Assembly (NCBI GenBank): GCA_016125165.1
Contig: WGMH01000003.1
Location: 124,001-188,000, forward strand
Length of the DNA stretch: 64,000 nucleotides
Origin: Alphaproteobacteria bacterium
Lineage (GTDB): Bacteria; Pseudomonadota; Alphaproteobacteria; Micropepsales; Micropepsaceae
Reading direction: 5' to 3'
Shown here in pieces: positions 37,383 to 46,205 of this stretch (the stretch's first letter is position 1; every line of letters begins with the position of its first letter). Below the pieces are notes generated by a model that made no database searches, had not been told where the DNA came from, and was given only the letters and a program-made list of their open reading frames with translations. The translations under genes were made by a program, and so were the position numbers.

Positions 37383-38683
37383 CGATGCACTTCCGCCGCG
37401 TGGCGCTGGCCTGCGCGCTCGCCGCGCTCTTTGCCTCGCCCGCCGCCTCGATCGACCGTGCGTACACCACGAACGGCGCCACCTGCGATGGCTGGCCGCG
37501 CGCGCCGATCGAGATGGCGAAGGGCATGTGCGCCGGCATCGTGATCGCGCCACCTTCAAATTTTGCGAAGCGCGAAATCCGCCTGCCCCGCCTTCTGCTG
37601 CCACCCGACGGAAGAAGCTGGCTCGTCACCGATCTCGGCGGCTGGGGCACGGCGCGCGGCGCGGTGTTCAAGCTCACCGCCGAACGCGGCAAGGGCGCAA
37701 GCCTCACCAAGCTGCTCGGCAATCTCCACATGCCGCACGGGCTCGCGCGCGGGCCGGACGGGAAAATCTATGTCGGCGAGATGAGCCGCATCTTTCGCTT
37801 CGATCCTTCCGCCGCCGATCCGAAAGCCACCATCGAAACCGTTGTCTCTGGCCTGCCGGATAACCGGCTGCATGAAAACCGGCATCCGCTCTCCTATTTC
37901 ATCTTCGATGGCAATGGTGACCTCCTGGTGAATGTTGGCGCGCCCACCGATCAATGCGAGGTGGACGGCAAACCGAACGGCACAGAATATTGCCTCGAAT
38001 CCGAAGGCGACGAGAAAACAGCGGGCGTGCGCCGCTACGCCTATCTCGGCAATGGCAAATGGAGCAGCCACTTCACGATGTTCGGGGAAGGCCTGCGCAA
38101 TTCTCTGGCACTCGTGCGTCACGCTTCCGGCACGATCCTGCAAGCCGAGAACAGCATTGATTTCAAAACCGCAAACGAGCCTTTCGAGGAAATCAACGTG
38201 TTGCGCGAAGGTGCGCATTATGGCTGGCCCTATTGCTATGACAGGGCGACGCCAACGCCCGTCTGGAAAGGCGTAAAGGATTGCAAATCCTTCGAAGCGC
38301 CCTCGCGCCTCCTGCCGCCGCATGCCGCCCCGCTCGGCATGCTTTATTACGACGGCGCTATGTTCCCCGCCCTCAAGGGCAAGCTGCTGATGACATGGCA
38401 CGGCTATCGCCCCACCGGCGCGCGCCTTGTCGCCTTCGATGTGGATGAAAAGGGCGTGCCGCGTATCGATCCCAAGGCGCGTTATGATGTCTATGGCGGC
38501 GCGAGCGTCGCCTATCCGGCCCGCGCGGCGCGCGCGCTTCCGCTCACTGTGGATTGGTCGAAGATCCCCGATCTTCGCCCCATGGGCACGCCCGTGGGAA
38601 TCGCGGTAGCGAGTGACGGCGCGATCTGGCTCACCGAAGACAAGAACGCCACAATCCTGCGCATCGCAACCGACAAGCCGTAA
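37379..38683 (+). CDS. PQQ-dependent sugar dehydrogenase-like (glucose/sorbosone dehydrogenase) secreted protein
   Basis: Signal peptide; MPHGLARGPDGKIYVGEMSRIFRF, HPLSYFIFDGNGDLLVNVGAPTD, EGLRNSLALV. Confidence 0.78.
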   Translation: MTMHFRRVALACALAALFASPAASIDRAYTTNGATCDGWPRAPIEMAKGMCAGIVIAPPSNFAKREIRLPRLLLPPDGRSWLVTDLGGWGTARGAVFKLTAERGKGASLTKLLGNLHMPHGLARGPDGKIYVGEMSRIFRFDPSAADPKATIETVVSGLPDNRLHENRHPLSYFIFDGNGDLLVNVGAPTDQCEVDGKPNGTEYCLESEGDEKTAGVRRYAYLGNGKWSSHFTMFGEGLRNSLALVRHASGTILQAENSIDFKTANEPFEEINVLREGAHYGWPYCYDRATPTPVWKGVKDCKSFEAPSRLLPPHAAPLGMLYYDGAMFPALKGKLLMTWHGYRPTGARLVAFDVDEKGVPRIDPKARYDVYGGASVAYPARAARALPLTVDWSKIPDLRPMGTPVGIAVASDGAIWLTEDKNATILRIATDKP

Positions 38684-38692
38684 GAGCACGCC

Positions 38693-39337
38693 ATGCTGAA
38701 AGTCTGGGGCCGCAGAAATTCCATCAATGTGCAAAAGGTCATGTGGGCCGTGGGCGAGCTTGGCCTTGAACACGAACACATCGATGCGGGCGGCTCGTTC
38801 GGCAAACTCGATAGCGAGGAGTTCGAACGCCTGAACCCCAATCGCCGCGTGCCCGTGATCGAAGACGACGGCGTCGCAATCTGGGAAAGCCATGCCATCG
38901 TGCGCTATCTTGCCGCGAAACATGGCTCGGGCTCGCTGTGGGCCGAAGATCCCGCCACGCGCGCCGCGGCCGACATGTGGATGGATTGGACAGCCACCGA
39001 CCTGCAAAACGTGTTCATCGGCCTCTTCTGGAATCTCTATCGCACGCCCGAACCGCAACGGAACTGGAACCTCATCCGTCAGGGCATCGCGCGCAGCGCC
39101 ATCCTTTTCCGCCTGCTCGACCGGCATCTGGAAGGCAGGCGCTTCATCGCAGGCGACACCTTCACGATGGGCGATATTCCCGCGGGCGCACAGCTCTACC
39201 GCTATTACGAACTCGAAATCGACCGCCCCGCACTTTTGAACGTTGAAGCGTGGTACATGCGGCTGCAGGAGCGCGAAGCCTATCGCACGCATGTCATGGT
39301 GCCGTTCGATGAATTGAAGGGCAAGCTGTCGTTCTGA
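38693..39337 (+). CDS. Glutathione S-transferase family protein
   Basis: MLKVWGRRNSINVQKVMWAVGELGL, NPNRRVPVIEDDGVAIWESHAIVRYLA. Confidence 0.93.
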   Translation: MLKVWGRRNSINVQKVMWAVGELGLEHEHIDAGGSFGKLDSEEFERLNPNRRVPVIEDDGVAIWESHAIVRYLAAKHGSGSLWAEDPATRAAADMWMDWTATDLQNVFIGLFWNLYRTPEPQRNWNLIRQGIARSAILFRLLDRHLEGRRFIAGDTFTMGDIPAGAQLYRYYELEIDRPALLNVEAWYMRLQEREAYRTHVMVPFDELKGKLSF

Positions 39338-39363
39338 AATTCGCAGCCAGGAGAGATTGCACC

Positions 39364-39720
39364 ATGTATGTTGCAGGTCTTGTGATCCCCGTGCCGGAAG
39401 ACAGGATGGAAGCCTATCGCGCATGGGCCGAAAACGGCGCGCGCATTTTCAAGCAATATGGCTGCCTCGAGATCGTGGAGTCGTGGGAAGATTTCGTGCC
39501 CGATGGCAAGCAGACGGATTTCCGCCGCGCAGTAGCCGCGCAGCCGGGCGAGAAGATCGTGTTTACCTGGCAGATATGGCCAAACAAGGAATTCTTTGAA
39601 GCCGCAGAAGAGAAGATGCACAGCGACGGCGTGCTGGATACGGCAGGCCCGCCACCCTTCGATGCCAAGCGTCTGATCGCGGGCATGTTCAAGCCCGTAT
39701 TCACGATGGGCCGGGATTAA
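39364..39720 (+). CDS. DUF1428 domain-containing protein
   Basis: MYVAGLVIPVPEDRMEAYRAWAENGARIFKQYGCLEIVESW. Confidence 0.88.
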   Translation: MYVAGLVIPVPEDRMEAYRAWAENGARIFKQYGCLEIVESWEDFVPDGKQTDFRRAVAAQPGEKIVFTWQIWPNKEFFEAAEEKMHSDGVLDTAGPPPFDAKRLIAGMFKPVFTMGRD

Positions 39721-39795
39721 CGCGCGACGTCTATTCGCCCGCAAAAGCGACAGAGAAAATTTTTATTCTGCACGCCTTCGCGCAACATCACGAAA

Positions 39796-39824
39796 CGCCT
39801 CCGCGTCCTCCGCGCCTCCGCGTG
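39796..39824. repeat. CCTCCGCG triplicate intergenic repeat
   Basis: gCCTCCGCGtCCTCCGCGCCTCCGCGtga read directly. Confidence 0.7.
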
Positions 39825-40124
39825 ATTACATTCATCACCATGAACACACTCAAGCGTCTGCAAGTTCATGCAAATTCCGAAGCACGCATGCGCGCGCAAA
39901 CCCAGCCGAGAAAAAATTCTCCCGCCTCTTGAAGCGCAACGCTGCTCACCCCATCTGAACTACATCCAGACAGTTGCGCGCCCCCCTTCCCCATCGGGAA
40001 GCGCAATTCCGCACGTATTTCGCTGTATTGAACGCCGCCCGAAGGGGCGATAAACCGTTCGAATTCGAAAACGAATGCCCGCGAATATGCCGCCCTACCA
40101 GATGTTGTGGCAAAGGAGATCGCC

Positions 40125-41393
40125 ATGAGCGAATACGGCTTTGAAACCCTTAGCGTCCATGCCGGGGCCCAGCCCGATCCGGCTACTGGTGCGCGCGCCA
40201 CGCCGATCTACCAGACCACGGCCTATGTGTTCGAGGATGCGGACCACGCGGCCTCGCTCTTCAACCTTCAGGTCTTCGGCAACATCTACACGCGCATCAT
40301 GAACCCCACCAACGCGGTGCTGGAGGAACGCATCGCCGCGCTGGAAGGCGGCCGCGCTGCACTCGCCGTGGCTTCGGGTCATGCCGCGCAGCTCATTGCA
40401 CTGCATACACTGATGAGTCCGGGCGATGAGATTGTTGCCGCCCGCCAACTCTATGGCGGTTCGATCAACCAGTTCAGCCAGGCATTCGCAAAGTTCGACT
40501 GGCATGTGAAGTGGGCCGATGCACGCGATCCGGAATCGTTCCGGGCGGCGCTCTCACCCAGGACCAAGGCGCTCTATATCGAGAGCATCGCCAATCCCGG
40601 TGGTATCGTCACCGATATCGAAGCCATCGCCGGCGTCGCGCATTCCGCGGGCGTGCCGCTCATCGTCGATAACACGCTCGCCTCGCCCTATCTCATCAGG
40701 CCCATCGAATGGGGCGCCGACATCGTGCTGCATTCAGGAACGAAGTTTCTCGGCGGCCATGGCAACTCCATGTGCGGGTTGATCGTGGATAGCGGCCGCT
40801 TCAACTGGGGAAGCGGGAAATATCCCACGCTCTCCGAGCCCTGCCCCTCCTATCACGGCATGAAGCTGTGGGAGACGTTCGGCGATATGGCCTATGCCAT
40901 CGCCTGCCGCGTGCTGGGCCTGCGCGATCTCGGCCCCGCGCTCTCCCCGATGAACGCCTTCCTCGTGCTCACCGGCATCGAAACATTACCGCTGCGCATG
41001 CAGCGCCATTGCGACAACGCGCTCGCCGTCGCGCGCTGGCTGAAAAACAACGACAAGGTCGCGTGGGTGAACTATGCCGGCCTTGAAGAGAACGAATGCT
41101 ACGGCCTGCACCGCACTTATTGCCCGAAGGGCGCGGGCGCGGTGTTTACCTTCGGCCTCAAGGGCGGCTACGACGCGGGCGTGAAGCTGGTGAACAGCGT
41201 GCAGCTCTTCAGCCATCTCGCCAATATTGGCGATACGCGCAGCCTCATCATCCACCCGGCCTCGACCACGCATCGCCAGCTGAACGACGAAGAACGCGCG
41301 CGGGCCGGTGCGGGCAACGACGTGATCCGCCTCTCCATCGGCATCGAAAGCGTGGAAGACATCATCGCCGATCTCGATCAGGCGATGGCGTAA
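40125..41393 (+). CDS. metY: O-acetylhomoserine aminocarboxypropyltransferase / sulfhydrylase
   Basis: GFETLSVHAGAQPDPATGARATPIYQTTAYVF, SGTKFLGGHGNSMCG, SLIIHPASTTHRQL. Confidence 0.94.
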   Translation: MSEYGFETLSVHAGAQPDPATGARATPIYQTTAYVFEDADHAASLFNLQVFGNIYTRIMNPTNAVLEERIAALEGGRAALAVASGHAAQLIALHTLMSPGDEIVAARQLYGGSINQFSQAFAKFDWHVKWADARDPESFRAALSPRTKALYIESIANPGGIVTDIEAIAGVAHSAGVPLIVDNTLASPYLIRPIEWGADIVLHSGTKFLGGHGNSMCGLIVDSGRFNWGSGKYPTLSEPCPSYHGMKLWETFGDMAYAIACRVLGLRDLGPALSPMNAFLVLTGIETLPLRMQRHCDNALAVARWLKNNDKVAWVNYAGLEENECYGLHRTYCPKGAGAVFTFGLKGGYDAGVKLVNSVQLFSHLANIGDTRSLIIHPASTTHRQLNDEERARAGAGNDVIRLSIGIESVEDIIADLDQAMA

Positions 41394-41404
41394 CGAGCCC
41401 TTCG

Positions 41405-41842
41405 ATGAGGCACTTTCACAAAAATCTTATGTTACCCCTCGGTCTGGCGACTTGCGCCGTGATTGTTACTGGCTATCTGCTTTCGTTTCCCGATGCTCAA
41501 TTCCGCAGCTCTGATGGCGGCTGGGCGGACACGGAAGATCAAGCCAAGGGCCGAACATTCGATACCGTCGTATGGAATTTTGAAGGATACAAATTGAAGT
41601 GCAACGCTCCGAAAGCTGTTCTAGTACGAACAACAAAGCAAACATGGTTCAATATATTCGCATGGCGAAGTTACCTTACCAATCCAAAATGGCGCGTTCC
41701 TTATTCCGACGCACATCCTGAGATTGGCTATTACTATCCTCCCGCAGATGCGGTCCATTGTTATAACGGCGGCTGGTCAGAAGAGGTTATTAGTGCTGCT
41801 GATCGGAATGCCGCGAAGTATATAGCTAGCTTAGAACAGTAG
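41405..41842 (+). CDS. Hypothetical protein with N-terminal signal/TM segment
   Basis: MRHFHKNLMLPLGLATCAVIVTGYLLSF; lower-GC codon usage than neighbours. Confidence 0.55.
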   Translation: MRHFHKNLMLPLGLATCAVIVTGYLLSFPDAQFRSSDGGWADTEDQAKGRTFDTVVWNFEGYKLKCNAPKAVLVRTTKQTWFNIFAWRSYLTNPKWRVPYSDAHPEIGYYYPPADAVHCYNGGWSEEVISAADRNAAKYIASLEQ

Positions 41843-42881
41843 GAGCGCGTGCGCTCTCGAACGCGTGCCACACCGCGGCGCTGAACAGCGCAACCGCCGT
41901 GAACTGATGCAGCGCCGATAGCGCCACCGGCGCCTGCATCAGCAGCGTGGTAATGCCCAAAGCAATCTGCAGCAGCGTGATGTGCATCAGCGCGGCGCCG
42001 GAGCGCTTGACCATGCCGCCCGCACGCCGCGCGCGGACACCAATGAAGATTGCCACCCCTGCGACGATATATGCGCCGATGCGGTGATCGAACTGCGCAA
42101 GGCCGGGATCTTCGAAGAAGTTGATCCACCATGGCGATTCAAAGAAAGGGTTTTCGGGGAACACATGGCCGTTCATCGAAGGCCAGGTGTTGTAGATCAG
42201 CCCGGCATGCAGCCCCGCCACCAAGGCCCCCAGCAGCATCTGCACATAGACCATGCCGACGAAAACAAAACTCAACCAATCACCTCCCCCTTGTGGGGAG
42301 GTCGAAGCGCGCAGCGCTTCGGGTGGGGGACGCCGGATGTATTCCAGCGCTGTCCAGATCATCGCGCCGAGAAGGATGATGGCCACGCCCAGATGGATCG
42401 CGAGGCGGTATTGCGAAACCGATACGCGCACTTCAAGCCCGCTCGCCACCATCCACCAGCCCACGGCGCCTTGCAGCCCGCCGAGCAGGAACAGGACTAC
42501 AAATCGCGGCCACGCCGCGCGCGCGATCGCGCCCCGCCATGCGAAGAAAATGAACGGAACGAGGAATGCAAAGCCGATCAGCCGGCCCAAGAGCCGGTGT
42601 GACCACTCCCACCAATAGATCGCCTTGAAATCCGAAAGCGTCATGCCCCGGTTTTCGAGTTGGTACTGAGGGATGGTTTGGTACTTCGAAAATTCGCTCT
42701 GCCACGCCGCATCGCTCATCGGCGGAATGGCGCCGGTCACCGGCTTCCATTCGGTGATGGAAAGGCCAGAGCCAGTCAGTCGCGTCAGCCCGCCGATCAC
42801 CACCATCAGGGCGATCAGCCCGGCCACGGCCAGAAGCCAGATGCCTACAGAGCGGCGCAAGGTTGCGGTTGGCCCGGTCAT
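41826..42881 (-). CDS. ctaA: Heme A synthase (COX15/CtaA family)
   Basis: GGLTRLTGSGLSITEWKPVTGAIPP, WWEWSHRLLGRLIG, GGLQGAVGWWMVASGL. Confidence 0.95.
   Translation of the reverse strand: MTGPTATLRRSVGIWLLAVAGLIALMVVIGGLTRLTGSGLSITEWKPVTGAIPPMSDAAWQSEFSKYQTIPQYQLENRGMTLSDFKAIYWWEWSHRLLGRLIGFAFLVPFIFFAWRGAIARAAWPRFVVLFLLGGLQGAVGWWMVASGLEVRVSVSQYRLAIHLGVAIILLGAMIWTALEYIRRPPPEALRASTSPQGGGDWLSFVFVGMVYVQMLLGALVAGLHAGLIYNTWPSMNGHVFPENPFFESPWWINFFEDPGLAQFDHRIGAYIVAGVAIFIGVRARRAGGMVKRSGAALMHITLLQIALGITTLLMQAPVALSALHQFTAVALFSAAVWHAFESARAPTVLS
42281..42329. repeat. Palindromic dispersed-repeat-like element inserted in frame in ctaA
   Basis: CCTCCCC..GGGGAGG hairpin followed by CGAAGCGC-gca-GCGCTTCG hairpin and GGGTGGGGG; translated as PPPEALRASTSPQGGG on minus strand. 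Confidence 0.8.
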
Positions 42882-42944
42882 GACTGCTTGTTACAAACCC
42901 TGCCTGCGCCCGTCCATGCGGCGCGCTGGCCTTTCGGAGTTGTC

Positions 42945-43178
42945 ATGTCCCCGCGTTTCAAGAAACTGATCGGCATTTTCCTGATCCTGGGCTGGATCGT
43001 GTTCTATGTCGGGCTGGCGTCAGGCTTCGCCGTGCTGGTACTACCGCACGCCCATTGGGCCGTGCAGCTTGTCTATTATGCGCTGGCGGGCACGCTCTGG
43101 ATCATCCCCATCGGCCTCATGCTGCCTTGGATGAACCGCGAGCCTATTTCTTCTCCGGCTCCGGGGTGCGAGCCCTAG
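42945..43178 (+). CDS. DUF2842-like small membrane protein
   Basis: MSPRFKKLIGIFLILGWIVFYVGLA..LPHAHWAVQLVYYALAGTLWIIPIGLMLPWM. Confidence 0.8.
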   Translation: MSPRFKKLIGIFLILGWIVFYVGLASGFAVLVLPHAHWAVQLVYYALAGTLWIIPIGLMLPWMNREPISSPAPGCEP

Positions 43179-44478
43179 GCTCTTCGATATCGATCGGCTG
43201 TGGCGGTGGCGGCGGTTCGGTCAGCGCGGGCCGGACGATATGCCCATCCACCTGCAATCCGGGCTGAAGGCCTAGCAGCGCCATCACGGTGGGATGCACG
43301 TCCACCTCGTTCAGTTTCGGCAGTGTCTTGCCCGGCGCGATGCCGGAACCCCACGCATAGAAGATACCGTGCATCTGGGGAATTTTCGGATCGTAGCCAT
43401 GCGTTGCTTTTACGCCGCCCACAAATGGCGTGAAGGTCTCCGGCCATATCGTCGTAATGCCGAGATAATGCGCCCAACCGGGAAATGCTTCCGGTCCTTC
43501 CAGCCAGTAAGGCGGCTTGGCCACAAGCAACAGATCGCCGACGCGCGGCCCCGTGCCCAGATGCGAATAGGTGGGAAAATGCCCTTTGCGATAAACATCG
43601 AACGCGAATTTGAACTTGGACAGAACCTTCTCCACCCGTTCGATGCTCTCGTCCTTGTCGAGATAAAGGAACGCGCTCGCGCCGCTCGAAGCCTGCCGCG
43701 CCTTGATGTTGTACTCGTTCATGATGCGGCCGATATTGATGAGCGGGCCAACGTCCATCATGCCGTGATCGGTGCCGACGACCAGCGTGCCTTCACGCCC
43801 CGGCGGAAGCGCTTTGATGCCAGCCATCAGTTTGCCAACGAGTGAATCGGAATAGCGTGTCGCCTCAAGCGCCTTTTCGGATGTCGTGCCGTTGTAGTGC
43901 GCTGCGTTGTCGGGCCCGCGGAAATAGATCGCGATCAGGCGCGGATGATCCGGCCCATTGTCCGCAAGCAGCTTCAGCGCTTGCTTCAGGATGTCATCAT
44001 CGGATGGCGAATCCTTCCACGGCACCTGCGGATTGATAAAGGTCGCAAGCTTTCCGCGTTCGCTCGACCAGCGGCCAACGAAGTTCAACGCGGCGGCGCG
44101 CACGCCCTGGCGCTCGGCCGCCTCCCAAATGGCTTCGCAGCCCGTGTGCCAGTCCGCATCCGCGGCTTCGTGGAAGTGGCCCTTTTTCGGATCGATAAAG
44201 GAATTTGAGACGATGCCGTGATGAATCGGCCAACAGCCGGTTTCGAACGTGGTGTGATTTGTCAGGGAAATGGTTGGGAACGCGGGAATGAGATGGTTTG
44301 AAGATACGCCCTCCCGCGCCATACGATCGAGGTTCGGTGTGTCCGTCGCTTTCACCATTGCCGGTGCGAAGCCATCGAACAGCACAACAACAACCGTTCG
44401 CTCGGCCGCCTGCGCGGATGAGAACGCACCAACCGCCGCCGCAAATACCGCAGCAGTGAACAAACGGATCGCATTCAT
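43144..44478 (-). CDS. Ectonucleotide pyrophosphatase/phosphodiesterase (alkaline phosphatase superfamily)
   Basis: VVVVLFDGFAPAMVKATDTPNLDRMAREG, FPTISLTNHTTFETGCWPIHHGI, GTDHGMMDVG. Confidence 0.92.
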   Translation of the reverse strand: MNAIRLFTAAVFAAAVGAFSSAQAAERTVVVVLFDGFAPAMVKATDTPNLDRMAREGVSSNHLIPAFPTISLTNHTTFETGCWPIHHGIVSNSFIDPKKGHFHEAADADWHTGCEAIWEAAERQGVRAAALNFVGRWSSERGKLATFINPQVPWKDSPSDDDILKQALKLLADNGPDHPRLIAIYFRGPDNAAHYNGTTSEKALEATRYSDSLVGKLMAGIKALPPGREGTLVVGTDHGMMDVGPLINIGRIMNEYNIKARQASSGASAFLYLDKDESIERVEKVLSKFKFAFDVYRKGHFPTYSHLGTGPRVGDLLLVAKPPYWLEGPEAFPGWAHYLGITTIWPETFTPFVGGVKATHGYDPKIPQMHGIFYAWGSGIAPGKTLPKLNEVDVHPTVMALLGLQPGLQVDGHIVRPALTEPPPPPQPIDIEEPRARTPEPEKK

Positions 44479-44500
44479 GCCCAACCCCAACCCGGCGGAA

Positions 44501-45643
44501 TTACGCCTTTTCGAGAATATGCACCGCGCAGGCGCTTCCAGCGCCCACAACATGGGTCAACCCGATACGTGCGCCCTTCACCTGTCGCGCGCCAGCCTCA
44601 CCGCGCAGATGAGTCGTCACTTCGTAGATATTGGCGATGCCGGTGGCGCCAAGCGGATGGCCCTTGGAAAGAAGCCCGCCAGACACATTCACTGGAATGC
44701 GACCACCAAGCTGTGTCTCGCCGCTATCGATCATCCGGCCCGCTTCGCCTTCGGCACAGAGACCGAGGTTTTCGTAATGCACGATCTCCGCCGTGGCGAA
44801 GCAGTCATGCAATTCGATCAGGTCCACATCATCCGGCCCAAGCCCAGCCATCTCATAGGCGGATTTGGCGGCGAGCCGCGTGACGGCGTTGAAGTCCATC
44901 ATTGCCAGATTGCGCGAGGTGTAGGGATCGCTGGCCAGCGCAGAAGCACGCACGCGCACCGCCCGTCCCATCAGCCCCAGTTCCTTCGCCTTCTTCTCGG
45001 AGCAGAGAACTGCTGCAGCCGATCCGTCCACGTTCACCGAACACATCAGTTTGGTGTTGGGATAGGAAATCATCTCTGCGCCCATCACTTCCTCAAGCGG
45101 CGTTTCCTTCTGATACATCGCTTTCGGATTGAGCGTGGAGTGGTGGTGGTTCTTCACCGACACCTTGGCGAACTGTTCGAACGTTGTGCCGTATTTGCGC
45201 GTGTGCTCAAGACCCACATGCGCAAACACGCTCGGCATCGTACCCGAGCCCAGAAGGCCTTCCGTCGGAATGCCTTTGCCACCACCCGTGCCACCCAGGA
45301 GGCCGGAGCCCATCTGTTCGCAGCCAACACACAGCACGATTTCGTAGAGGCCCGCCTTGATCGCCGTCCAGCCTTCGCGGAAGGCTGTCGCACCGGTGGC
45401 GCATGCGTTCGCAGTGTTCACCACCGGAATACCGGTCTGACCGATCTCACGCAGGATGCGCTGCCCCACACCGGCGGACGCCTCGAACAGGTTACCACTG
45501 TAAAGCGCCTGCATGTCGTTGATGGTGAGACCGCAATCGTCCAGCGCCATCAGCGCGGCTTCGGCGCCGATCTCGGCGACATTCCGGTCGGGAAACCGCC
45601 CGAACTTGATCATGTCCGTTCCTACGACATAGACGTCGCTCAT
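44501..45643 (-). CDS. Thiolase / acetyl-CoA acetyltransferase family protein
   Basis: VVNTANACATGATAFREG, ELHDCFATAEIVHYENLGLC, GGLLSKGHPLGATG. Confidence 0.92.
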   Translation of the reverse strand: MSDVYVVGTDMIKFGRFPDRNVAEIGAEAALMALDDCGLTINDMQALYSGNLFEASAGVGQRILREIGQTGIPVVNTANACATGATAFREGWTAIKAGLYEIVLCVGCEQMGSGLLGGTGGGKGIPTEGLLGSGTMPSVFAHVGLEHTRKYGTTFEQFAKVSVKNHHHSTLNPKAMYQKETPLEEVMGAEMISYPNTKLMCSVNVDGSAAAVLCSEKKAKELGLMGRAVRVRASALASDPYTSRNLAMMDFNAVTRLAAKSAYEMAGLGPDDVDLIELHDCFATAEIVHYENLGLCAEGEAGRMIDSGETQLGGRIPVNVSGGLLSKGHPLGATGIANIYEVTTHLRGEAGARQVKGARIGLTHVVGAGSACAVHILEKA

Positions 45644-45655
45644 GGTTTTATCCTT

Positions 45656-46087
45656 TCAGGCGTTGTTGGCGGGAACGAAGAAGTAGGCAAGGTAGGAATT
45701 GCCTTCCTTGTCCTTGCGGCCGGCATCGCGAAACACGACCTTCACCGGCATATCGAATTTGATCTTGGCGGGATCGGGCTCAACATCGAGCAGATTGCCC
45801 TTCACTGTGCCGCCACCATCCAGATCCACGATCACGGAGATGAATGGAACCGGCACGCCGGGGAAATTCCGGTGTACCACCGTGTAATTGTAGAGCCTGC
45901 CGGTGTTAGCCAGCATCACGGGCTTCATCGCATCGCGCGCGGTGCATTTGCCGCATACCGTGCGCGTGCCGACGTAGACCTCGCCGCATTTGCCACACTT
46001 GCTGCCTGCCAGATAGGGCGAGCCGTCTTCCGCCCATTTCAGAAAGGGAACGGCGGGCTTCACAGCCGCCTTTTCCGCCGCGCTCAT
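45656..46087 (-). CDS. Zn-ribbon OB-fold protein (DUF35 family), partner of the thiolase
   Basis: GSKCGKCGEVYVGTRTVCGKC rubredoxin-like ribbon. Confidence 0.9.
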   Translation of the reverse strand: MSAAEKAAVKPAVPFLKWAEDGSPYLAGSKCGKCGEVYVGTRTVCGKCTARDAMKPVMLANTGRLYNYTVVHRNFPGVPVPFISVIVDLDGGGTVKGNLLDVEPDPAKIKFDMPVKVVFRDAGRKDKEGNSYLAYFFVPANNA

Positions 46088-46205
46088 GCGCGCCTCCCGG
46101 TTATAGTTTTTGCCGCCGGGATCGTAGCAACGGACGAAGCGATTGCAACGCGCCACAGCATGCGCGAACCTGAAGTTGCCGGAACGACAACAAGGAAAAT
46201 GCCCC

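Noticed and set aside
37379-38683. Functional link between the PQQ-dependent dehydrogenase-like protein and the PqqD protein
   Set aside because: The PqqD protein sits with kinase/methyltransferase genes, not with PQQ biosynthesis genes; the shared name is not evidence of a shared pathway.
37556-39424. 622-aa minus-strand ORF
   Set aside because: Antisense to the sugar dehydrogenase-like and GST genes; no recognisable domain.
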